A stretch of DNA of 19,455 bases from assembly GCA_903858075.1 (NCBI GenBank), contig CAIOHI010000294.1:1-19455 (forward strand). The letters run 5' to 3'. Positions 1 to 6,770 of this stretch are shown here, one piece after another (the stretch's first letter is position 1; every line of letters begins with the position of its first letter). Origin of the DNA: an uncultured Actinomycetes bacterium (GTDB taxonomy: Bacteria; Actinomycetota; Acidimicrobiia; Acidimicrobiales; Ilumatobacteraceae). Made by a program: the position numbers and the translations under genes. Under the pieces are notes generated by a model. It was not told where the DNA came from. It saw only the letters and a list, made by a program, of their open reading frames with translations, and ran no database searches.

Positions 1-48
1 AATGAAGAAGAAACCAACGTACGCATCATGGAGGTAGCCCATGGGTGA
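1..48 (+). CDS. gltB: glutamate synthase large subunit, C-terminal end only
   Basis: An open frame enters from the left edge and encodes NEEETNVRIMEVAHG before a TGA at 46-48. It overlaps the start of gltD by 8 bases. The ending resembles, from memory, the C-termini of actinobacterial GltB proteins, and GltB is the expected partner directly upstream of gltD. GltB carries the glutaminase and FMN/iron-sulfur parts of NADPH glutamate synthase. Only 15 residues are visible, so the call rests mainly on position next to gltD. Confidence 0.7.
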   Translation, partial: NEEETNVRIMEVAHG

Positions 49-1492
49 GGCAACAGGATTTTTGAAGTGGGACCGTCAAGGCCCACAACGTCGCTCGGTT
101 CCCGTTCGCTTGCGCGACTGGAAAGAGGTGTACGAGCCTTTTGATAAAGATGAACTCAATCACCAGGCGGGCCGCTGCATGGACTGTGGCATTCCTTTCT
201 GCAACAACGGATGCCCACTGGGCAACCTCATTCCCGACTGGAATGACTTGGTGTATCGCAACCACTGGCGCGATGCCATTGACCGCTTGCATGCCACCAA
301 CAACTTCCCTGAATTCACGGGTCGGCTGTGCCCAGCACCATGCGAGTCGGCATGTGTACTTGGCATTAATGCGCAACCAGTAGCTATTAAGCAAGTGGAA
401 GTAGAAATTATTGACCATGCCTGGAATGAAGGCTGGGTTGTTCCACAAAAACCATCGGTAAAAACAGGCAAGCGCGTCGCTGTTATTGGCAGTGGGCCTG
501 CTGGTTTGGCTGCAGCGCAACAACTCACGCGTGCGGGTCACGATGTAGTGGTGTTAGAACGAGCCGACCGCATTGGCGGGCTCTTGCGCTACGGCATTCC
601 TGAATTCAAAATGGAGAAGCATCATATTGATCGCCGTTTAGAGCAGATGCGTGAAGAAGGAACCGAGTTCCGCGTGAATGCAGACGTGGGTGGAGCTATT
701 GACGTAGAAGTGCTTCGTGCAACTCACGACGCGGTAGTTCTTGCATGTGGGGCAACTGCATGGCGCGACTTGCCGGTACCTGGCCGTGAACTCAAAGGCA
801 TTTATCAGGCAATGGAATTTTTGCCATTGGCCAACAAGGTGCAAGAGGGAGACTTTGCTGAGTCACCCATTTCTGCTGCAGGTAAAAACGTCATCATTAT
901 TGGTGGCGGCGACACGGGCGCCGACTGCTTGGGCACCTCGCATCGTCATGGTGCAAAGTCGGTGACGCAGTTAGAAATTATGCCGCGCCCACCAGAAGAA
1001 CGTGCTGGCAATAACCCTTGGCCACAGTGGAGTCTTGTGTATCGCGTTTCGAGCGCACATGAAGAAGGTGGCGAGCGTGTGTTCAGCGTGAACACCGAAC
1101 GTTTCCTCGACGATGGTCAGGGCAATGTTCGAGCGCTTCTCATTCACGAAGTAGAGATGAAGAACGGGAAGTTTGAAAAAGTTCCTGGTTCCGATCAAGA
1201 GCTTCCTGCCGATCTTGTGTTTCTTGCACTTGGTTTTGTTGGTCCGGAAAAAGGTTCTTGGCTCGATCAGATGGGTTTGAACTACGACGAGCGCGGCAAC
1301 GTTGCGCGCGATGACCATTACAAAACATCTGCCGACGGAGTGTTTGTGGCAGGCGATATGGGTCGTGGGCAGAGCCTCATTGTGTGGGCAATAGCTGAAG
1401 GTCGTGCATGTGCGGCCGGAGTTGATGCGTTTCTCATGGGAGAAACACATTTGCCGTACCCCATAGCACCTACTGCACGGCCCCTTGCGTAA
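41..1492 (+). CDS. gltD: glutamate synthase (NADPH) small subunit
   Basis: This is the 483-residue beta subunit of glutamate synthase. It passes electrons from NADPH through FAD and iron-sulfur clusters to GltB, which makes two glutamates from glutamine and 2-oxoglutarate in the cytoplasm. The N-terminal domain has cysteine motifs at residues 46-58 (CMDCGIPFCNNGC) and 97-105 (CPAPCESAC). The FAD site is VIGSGPAGLAAAQ near 148-160, followed by IGGLLRYGIPEFKM. The NADPH site is IIIGGGDTGADC near 285-296, and the family's closing motif GVFVAGDMGRGQSL is present. Length is normal for the family. A GGAGG at 30-34 sits 6 bases before the ATG, which fixes the start. Overlap with the gltB end indicates translational coupling in a gltBD operon. 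No key residue is missing. Confidence 0.97.
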   Translation: MGEATGFLKWDRQGPQRRSVPVRLRDWKEVYEPFDKDELNHQAGRCMDCGIPFCNNGCPLGNLIPDWNDLVYRNHWRDAIDRLHATNNFPEFTGRLCPAPCESACVLGINAQPVAIKQVEVEIIDHAWNEGWVVPQKPSVKTGKRVAVIGSGPAGLAAAQQLTRAGHDVVVLERADRIGGLLRYGIPEFKMEKHHIDRRLEQMREEGTEFRVNADVGGAIDVEVLRATHDAVVLACGATAWRDLPVPGRELKGIYQAMEFLPLANKVQEGDFAESPISAAGKNVIIIGGGDTGADCLGTSHRHGAKSVTQLEIMPRPPEERAGNNPWPQWSLVYRVSSAHEEGGERVFSVNTERFLDDGQGNVRALLIHEVEMKNGKFEKVPGSDQELPADLVFLALGFVGPEKGSWLDQMGLNYDERGNVARDDHYKTSADGVFVAGDMGRGQSLIVWAIAEGRACAAGVDAFLMGETHLPYPIAPTARPLA

Positions 1493-1532
1493 GATTGAGG
1501 CTGTGCAAGAACGTGAACGAGAAACTGTGCGC

Positions 1533-2132
1533 ATGCAGCGACGCTGGGTGCCAGTAGTTCTTGGCGTCTTTTTTACTCCGCTCATGGTTCTCGCAGTCAG
1601 CGCTTGTAGTCAAGATGTCGCTGGTAGCGCAACAACTGTTGTGCCTGTGGGGGCAACAGACTTCGCCACCATCCCTCCGGTCATTACTACTGCTCCGGGC
1701 GTCAGCACTACGTTGCCAGCCGGTTCGGTTGGGTACGAGCAGGAATACGTTGTGGTCTCGGGCGATTCGCCCATCAAGGTAGCCAATTCCTACGGCGTCA
1801 GCGTAGAAGAGTTACTCATGTACAACGGTTGGGTTTCTATTTCTCAATTTCCGCTTCCAACGCAGAGCATGAAAATTCCGCCCACGGCAAAAAGTACCTC
1901 TGCTCAGGCAATTGCTAACACCACGTTGCCTCCGCAAGGTCCAAGTTCTAAAGGTTGTGGAACTCGCCCGGCAGGAACATATGAAGTTGCGCCCGGCGAT
2001 TCGTTGTCCAAAATTGGTTCAGTATTTTGTGTGAAAATGGCGGCCATTATGGCGGCCAATGGTTGGTACTCGCAAGCAGACGTCAAGCTGTTTGCTGGTC
2101 AGAGCATCATCATCCCCGCCTGGGCCGGATAA
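1533..2132 (+). CDS. LysM-repeat lipoprotein
   Basis: A 199-residue exported protein is predicted to bind peptidoglycan at the cell surface. From the ATG at 1533 it has a short basic start (MQRRW), a hydrophobic stretch and the lipobox VSAC with Cys25, so it is probably a lipid-anchored type II signal protein. A Ser/Thr/Pro/Val-rich spacer follows. There are two LysM domains, at about 71-116 (VSGDSPIKVANSYGVSVEEL) and 149-195 (GDSLSKI, ending in GQSIIIP). Two cysteines, 142 and 166, could pair. In-frame TTG at 1485, GTG at 1503 and GTG at 1527 are alternative starts; no strong ribosome site decides, and the ATG gives the cleanest signal peptide. The gene lies 40 bases after gltD, and its last 23 bases overlap the oppositely oriented PAP2 gene. 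The exact role is unknown. Confidence 0.82.
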   Translation: MQRRWVPVVLGVFFTPLMVLAVSACSQDVAGSATTVVPVGATDFATIPPVITTAPGVSTTLPAGSVGYEQEYVVVSGDSPIKVANSYGVSVEELLMYNGWVSISQFPLPTQSMKIPPTAKSTSAQAIANTTLPPQGPSSKGCGTRPAGTYEVAPGDSLSKIGSVFCVKMAAIMAANGWYSQADVKLFAGQSIIIPAWAG

Positions 2133-2919
2133 ATTTTTCATCAATTAATAGCGCAATGCCAAGAAGTGCAATAGCGACGAGCCCATCGAGCCACCAGTGA
2201 TTTCCGGTTGCTGAGACAACAAATATGGTTGCCAGTACATGAAGGAGAGCAAGCCAGCGCCACTTGCTTGTACTTGCCGCCACAACTCCTAACGAAACCA
2301 CAGCTGCCCAGCCAACATGGATGGATGGCATGGCAGCAAATTGGTCGGACACGCCTTTGCCAACGGGTCCGTATACAGACATTCCGTATCGTGTGGAGAG
2401 GTCGATGTACCCGAGCTCGGGAAAAAAGCGTGGTGGGGCAACGCGAATGAACCGCAATGTCAAACACATGGCAGTGAGTAGGGCGAGGCCGTTTCTCCAT
2501 TGAGGGTACGAATTTCTGTGAAAAGCAAAGAGCCACACCAGAAAGAGAAGTAAGACAGGAACGTGCGCAATGGCGTAGTAGGCGTTAGATAGCTGAGCCA
2601 ACCATTCGTGCTCGAGAACAAATTTTTGTAAAGAAAGTTCAGAGGGAAGAAAGATCTCTCGTTGAAAATTCTCAAGTGATCGACCGCGGTCAATTGCACC
2701 CGCCGATTGGTCGAGCGGCAGCACGCGGGCCAAGCGCCACAACGTATACAAACCCGATACAAAAGCAATCTCTTTGGTAGCTGCAACGAAGTTCGATCGA
2801 ACTTTTATGGCAACCGAGGAGTCTTTGTTAGATGAAGCTGCCAAGCGCTGAACGCCAAACGAGGCTGTTGCGCTTGAAGCGGCAATTGCAGCACCCTGTT
2901 GCCATGTCAGCCAATCCAT
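2110..2919 (-). CDS. PAP2-superfamily membrane phosphatase/transferase, AUR1-like
   Basis: This 269-residue multi-pass membrane protein belongs to the PAP2/AUR1-like group (Pfam PAP2_3 type). Members act on lipid phosphates or transfer head groups such as inositol phosphate. The catalytic motifs are visible: AMPSIHVGW (Ser199-His201) and TGNHWWLDG (His241 and Asp245). An upstream segment with RVAPPRFFP near 159-167 and the N-terminal RGRSLENFQREIFLPSE stretch also fit this subgroup. Hydrophobic segments lie near 115-132, 146-158, 202-214, 223-236 and 245-259. It is the last gene of the minus-strand operon, 24 bases after the acyltransferase. Its 3' end overlaps the LysM gene. A dephosphorylation or head-group transfer step in the operon's lipid pathway is inferred; the substrate cannot be read from sequence. 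Confidence 0.82.
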   Translation of the reverse strand: MDWLTWQQGAAIAASSATASFGVQRLAASSNKDSSVAIKVRSNFVAATKEIAFVSGLYTLWRLARVLPLDQSAGAIDRGRSLENFQREIFLPSELSLQKFVLEHEWLAQLSNAYYAIAHVPVLLLFLVWLFAFHRNSYPQWRNGLALLTAMCLTLRFIRVAPPRFFPELGYIDLSTRYGMSVYGPVGKGVSDQFAAMPSIHVGWAAVVSLGVVAASTSKWRWLALLHVLATIFVVSATGNHWWLDGLVAIALLGIALLIDEKFIRPRRG

Positions 2920-2943
2920 GTGTCAAAGCGTAAAGGGAATTTA

Positions 2944-3981
2944 TTAGCCGAGGTTTGGCCAGCGCCGTTTTTGTCGGCGTCGTTGGCCTGCTGCGCCCAT
3001 CTTGCGGTGCTCATACAGGCTCCACTGGCGGCGCCAACCGGAGTATTCAGGCCCAGTGAGTGCAGTGGAACGACCCGCCGCTGCCCGTTGACGTGATGTC
3101 CAAAAATCGGTGAGTGATTCGTCGCCAAGAAGGGTGACCGCTTTTTCAATGCGATCATTGAAGCGTCGCGTGTTGTCATTTTCTTCAGGGAAAAGTGGTG
3201 CGCCAAAAATGACTCGCACATGGCCGCGACGTGGGCGCTTCATTCCTTTTCCAAAAACGGAACCGGTTCCGTCAATGAATACGGGCACAACTGGCGAACC
3301 AGTTTTGATGCTTAAGTAGGCAGCGCCAGCTTTGAAGTCTTGACCCCAACCATCTGGCGAGCGACCACCCTCGGGGTAAATAACCACGCTCCAGTCGCGA
3401 GCAAGTAGCGCACGCAACTCGTCGGACGATTTGCGGCTTGTTGTTTCGCGGTCAATGGGGAAAGCATTCAGCGCGAGTGCGGCAATAGTGCCTTTCGTGC
3501 GCTTGTCGAAGAAATAGTCGGCTGCTGCGGCCACAACTAGACGGTCGTTCCACGGAGAAGGAACCGCGGTGGTCATGAGTGGGGTATCAATATGTGAATG
3601 ATGATTAGGCGCAAAAATTACTCCGCCTACATCGGTTCGCTTTGCCAAGTCACTTAAGCGATCAATTCCTTCAACTTTGGGACGCGCCAGGAACTTCACC
3701 ATTGCGGTAACAGGGCCGGCCACCAGAACACGACGAACTGCACGAGCGGCAGGCTTACGAGCAAATGAGGTGTCGAAGTAAGCGCCAAGATGTGGCTCTT
3801 TGGGTGGAACGCTCACGCCGCGCGGAACTGAAGGGGCGCGAAAAGGAAATCCGGCTCGACGCCAAAAAGCCACGCCTTTTGACGCAATCTTTTCCACACC
3901 GGCAATGCCACGTGCGCCACGTTGCAAAACACGTCGCGCCGACTCTGAGCGACTCTTGAAAGCTGGGTAATTATTTGCCAC
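2944..3981 (-). CDS. 1-acyl-sn-glycerol-3-phosphate acyltransferase-like protein (PlsC family)
   Basis: This is a 345-residue acyltransferase of the PlsC/LPLAT family, which moves an acyl chain from acyl-CoA or acyl-ACP to a lysophospholipid or similar hydroxyl acceptor at the membrane. Motif I (HX4D) is NHHSHID at 126-132. Motif II region is FPIDRE at 174-179. Motif III is YPEGGRS at 202-208, and motif IV is VVPVFIDGTG near 231-240. The start is a GTG, 12 bases after the stop of the racemase-like gene, with only a weak AAGAG-type ribosome site, so translational coupling is likely. About 100 residues before the core and a very basic C-terminal tail (near 316-342) exceed the minimal PlsC length. 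The family is clear; whether the acceptor is lysophosphatidate or something unusual is not. Confidence 0.88.
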   Translation of the reverse strand: MANNYPAFKSRSESARRVLQRGARGIAGVEKIASKGVAFWRRAGFPFRAPSVPRGVSVPPKEPHLGAYFDTSFARKPAARAVRRVLVAGPVTAMVKFLARPKVEGIDRLSDLAKRTDVGGVIFAPNHHSHIDTPLMTTAVPSPWNDRLVVAAAADYFFDKRTKGTIAALALNAFPIDRETTSRKSSDELRALLARDWSVVIYPEGGRSPDGWGQDFKAGAAYLSIKTGSPVVPVFIDGTGSVFGKGMKRPRRGHVRVIFGAPLFPEENDNTRRFNDRIEKAVTLLGDESLTDFWTSRQRAAAGRSTALTGPEYSGWRRQWSLYEHRKMGAAGQRRRQKRRWPNLG

Positions 3982-3993
3982 TGCGCAACACTC

Positions 3994-5580
3994 TTATTTC
4001 ACATCGGCAATCATGATGGGTGGGGTATGAAAGTGGGTGATGGTCGGCGAACGACCCACAACATCACTCGCAATTTCAAGAGCGTCATTGAAAGTTGACG
4101 CAGGTGTAAAGCCAAGTCGACGAATAGTTGGCGCATCGCCGCCCACAATGATGACCTTGCCACAGTGTTGAAGGGCATGGCTGCCCCAGTACCACATGTA
4201 GAACGGATGAACGCCGTGGTATGCATTTCCTGTCCGGTACAAGTGTTTGTACCACTCGTCTTCGGCAAACTTCTTTTCAAAGCGTGCTTCAAGTTCGCTT
4301 GGCACGGTTGTTTCTGTGAGCACCTGTTCGAAGAAGTCGATGTAGCTCGGATGATGCACTGGATGAAATTCATTGGTGGTGGGGTGGGTCATAATGATGA
4401 CGCCGCCTTCACGCACGAGTGGTTTATTGCGGTAAAGGTTGAAGAAATAACCAAGACCAGTACACATGACCAAGATGGGGTTCATGATGGAGTTGACGTT
4501 GTACGGGCAAATGAACGGGATTCCCATTGTGAGAATGTCGGTTTGACCCTGCACCTCTACAAGCTGTTGGCGGTAGACATTGGCAGTTGTCACTTTGTGA
4601 ACTGCCTCTACTTCGCCGGCCTGAATACTTGTCATTTGGTGTGGTGCTTCAATGGACTGGAATATGTTGCGGCGCATGCGAGCCGGGGTGCGACTGAGCG
4701 CTGCTGAGGACGCAACAAACTTGGCACGGTCGCGTGCATTCCATTCCCACTCTCGCTTACCAAGAAAGTCAAATGCAGAAGGGAAGGTGTCGTTATTGAC
4801 TGTCGTCTCAATTTGGAAAATTTTCGGACCATGCTTCTTCATGATCTCACCCATGCGCCAGTTGCTCTTATGCAACTCGCTCTTGTGCTGATCCATGAAC
4901 GAACGACTGTTTTCCATGGTGTGCGTATTGTGGTGGTGGCGCAGTGAGCGGTACGACGAGAGCCCCGTTGCGGTGCTCTTCCAGCCACCATCCATGGCAA
5001 CAAGGTTGATGTTGACATAAACCAACAAGTCGCTTTCTGCAGCACGCTTGTTAATTTCCACTTCTTCTCCTTGAGGAGTTTCACCAAGAAGTGCCATGTT
5101 GTCTGGATCTTCAGCATCGTGTTGGTACAACATGCCACGTGGCGCAAAGGCGTCGTACACGCGGTCGCCAAGCATGTGTCGCAGTTCGTCTTCGGTCATA
5201 CGGCGATGGAGGGCAAGCGCCGCGATGATGTGGACGTCGTCGACACCAGCTTCTGCTGCAAGGTCGAGCACCGATTCAATAACGCGTTGACGAATATCGG
5301 GACGCGTCATTTTTGGTAAAGGCAAAGAGATGTCGTCGAATGCAATAGTGAGTTTCATGCCAGGGAACAAAAGCGTTGGCAGTGGGTCCATCTCAATGGG
5401 GTTCAACAGTGCATGGCGAATCGCTGAATCGATGTCGTCAATTGGCGCTTCTGGTTCAGGAGCATAAATGACTCGTGAACGGTCGGCAGGTAATTTTTCA
5501 AGTGAGTAGTTCTCACCGCGCCAAAAAAGAATTGGTGGTGTTGAGCGGTCTACATCGAGTACGAATCCTGGACGTGGCAT
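3994..5580 (-). CDS. divergent lactate-racemase (LarA/DUF2088) homologue
   Basis: A 528-residue protein, clearly longer than the roughly 420-430 residues typical of LarA. LarA enzymes use a nickel-pincer nucleotide to interconvert 2-hydroxyacid stereoisomers. Conserved landmarks are IAFDDISLPLP near 79-89, ALALHRRMTEDEL (His125, matching LarA His108), DGGWKS (Lys201, matching the cofactor-linking Lys184) and HHH at 215-217 (His217 at the spacing of LarA His200). Two departures are visible. No histidine occurs between residues 155 and 214, so the partner of LarA His174 is missing, with Asn-Ile-Asn there. The Arg of the family's D-x-T-R-P motif is also absent. The gene starts one base inside the alcohol dehydrogenase stop (TAATG). 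No cofactor-maturation genes (larB, larC, larE) are in the window. Family is confident; lactate as substrate is unlikely. Confidence 0.8.
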   Translation of the reverse strand: MPRPGFVLDVDRSTPPILFWRGENYSLEKLPADRSRVIYAPEPEAPIDDIDSAIRHALLNPIEMDPLPTLLFPGMKLTIAFDDISLPLPKMTRPDIRQRVIESVLDLAAEAGVDDVHIIAALALHRRMTEDELRHMLGDRVYDAFAPRGMLYQHDAEDPDNMALLGETPQGEEVEINKRAAESDLLVYVNINLVAMDGGWKSTATGLSSYRSLRHHHNTHTMENSRSFMDQHKSELHKSNWRMGEIMKKHGPKIFQIETTVNNDTFPSAFDFLGKREWEWNARDRAKFVASSAALSRTPARMRRNIFQSIEAPHQMTSIQAGEVEAVHKVTTANVYRQQLVEVQGQTDILTMGIPFICPYNVNSIMNPILVMCTGLGYFFNLYRNKPLVREGGVIIMTHPTTNEFHPVHHPSYIDFFEQVLTETTVPSELEARFEKKFAEDEWYKHLYRTGNAYHGVHPFYMWYWGSHALQHCGKVIIVGGDAPTIRRLGFTPASTFNDALEIASDVVGRSPTITHFHTPPIMIADVK

Positions 5581-6770
5581 TAGCGCAATTTCTCCTGTCG
5601 CATATCGAAGGCCACTTTGATGGCTCCTCGTGCGCCTGCCTCAGAGGCATGGCGCAGTGCTTGTTGATATTCAGATAACGGGTAGGTGGCCGAGAGCATT
5701 TGTTCGGCGCGTATTTCATTTGACAACTCAATCGCAAGAAGGAACGTGCGCTTTTTGGTTCCGTTTGGCAAGGTCTCGGTGCCGTAGGTGTATGCGCCCA
5801 TGACCTGGGTCTCGCGATGCCATAACCCGGTGAGATCAACAGTGACTTCGCTCGGCATGCCCATGAGAACAATGCGTCCACGTGGGCGTGTCATGCGGAG
5901 CGACAATGCAATGCTGTCGCTGTTGCCCACGGCGTCGATGGTGACATGAGCACCCGAAGACAGATAATCGCCAACAACATGGCAACCCGCGGCGTGCCGT
6001 ACTGCACGCATGAGCTCATCGGGTTTCACAACGGAAGTTGCACCAAAAGTTTTTGCGAGTCGCATCTGGGCGGGGTAGCGAGCACCAACAATGATGGTTG
6101 CTTGTGGGGAGAACTTGCGTAAAGCGGCAATTGCGCTCAGGCCCATGGTTCCTGCGCCCAAAACAGCAAATATCGGTGCTTCGGTTTTTGCAGCATGAGA
6201 TATTGCTAAGAGAGCGGCGTGAATGCCGCCAGCAACTGGCTCTACAAGAACAGCACGTTCATCGGGCATGTCACTTGCAATGGTGTGAATTTGAGAAGAG
6301 TGCGCAATAAGTTCGGTAGCCCAACCGCCACCGGTGGAGTTGCAAAATCCAATTTGAATTCCTGGCTCTAATGGCGGCATTGCTAAATGTGCGTAGTCGT
6401 CGCCATCACCTGGTGCTGCATCGGGGAAGGGAAGTTCGGCGCCGCGTGCAGCATGGCCAAGGACGGGCTCAATGACTACGCGTTCGCCGCTGTCGAGAGT
6501 GCCAACAATTTCATGACAAGGCACAAAGGGAAAACTCACCCAATGTTCAAAATAGGTAGATGCGTGGCCTTCCACAGTGGCAAGGTCGCTACCGCAAATA
6601 CCAGTGAGAAGTGGGTGTACGCGTTGCCACTCGCTGTTCACAAGTGCAGGTGGTTCGCAATTGGTAAGCGTGAGTGGCCCAATTTTGGCTGCTGTGCCCG
6701 TGTCAATACCTGACACCAAGCGGGCCAACATGAAGCGGCCAGTGCTGCGATCTACGCGTAGTGCTTTCAT
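5580..6770 (-). CDS. zinc-type (MDR) alcohol dehydrogenase lacking the structural-zinc lobe
   Basis: This is a 396-residue medium-chain dehydrogenase/reductase. Catalytic-zinc ligands can be assigned: Cys59 in GICGSD, His86-Glu87 in PCHE, and Glu177 in LVEPVAGG. The Rossmann motif is VLGAGTMGL at 203-211, and the C-terminal half has the usual GRIVLMGMP segment. Members oxidise alcohols or reduce aldehydes with NAD(P). The lobe that normally carries four cysteines for a structural zinc (about 101-147) is instead Pro/Ala/Asp-rich with a single cysteine (Cys143). The ATG overlaps the upstream stop as ATGA and the stop overlaps the next ATG as TAATG, so the gene is in the middle of a coupled operon. 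Its position after an acyl-CoA reductase suggests an aldehyde/alcohol step, by inference. Confidence 0.87.
   Translation of the reverse strand: MKALRVDRSTGRFMLARLVSGIDTGTAAKIGPLTLTNCEPPALVNSEWQRVHPLLTGICGSDLATVEGHASTYFEHWVSFPFVPCHEIVGTLDSGERVVIEPVLGHAARGAELPFPDAAPGDGDDYAHLAMPPLEPGIQIGFCNSTGGGWATELIAHSSQIHTIASDMPDERAVLVEPVAGGIHAALLAISHAAKTEAPIFAVLGAGTMGLSAIAALRKFSPQATIIVGARYPAQMRLAKTFGATSVVKPDELMRAVRHAAGCHVVGDYLSSGAHVTIDAVGNSDSIALSLRMTRPRGRIVLMGMPSEVTVDLTGLWHRETQVMGAYTYGTETLPNGTKKRTFLLAIELSNEIRAEQMLSATYPLSEYQQALRHASEAGARGAIKVAFDMRQEKLR

Noticed and set aside
1485..1532. Longer LysM protein starting at TTG 1485.
   Set aside because: It would add 16 charged residues before the signal peptide and overlap gltD; the ATG at 1533 gives a normal lipoprotein signal.
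971..1585. A 204-codon open frame on the minus strand across the end of gltD and the LysM gene start.
   Set aside because: Its sequence is rich in Cys, His and Arg in the manner of an antisense frame, has no recognisable domain, and conflicts with gltD.
3257..3272. A perfect 16-base palindrome, ACGGAACCGGTTCCGT.
   Set aside because: It lies deep in the acyltransferase gene and encodes part of its conserved FIDGTGS motif on the minus strand, so codon choice in a conserved site explains it better than a binding site.
4165..4707. A 180-codon open frame on the plus strand opposite the LarA homologue.
   Set aside because: No family motif, no ribosome site, and it lies wholly inside a well-supported minus-strand gene.
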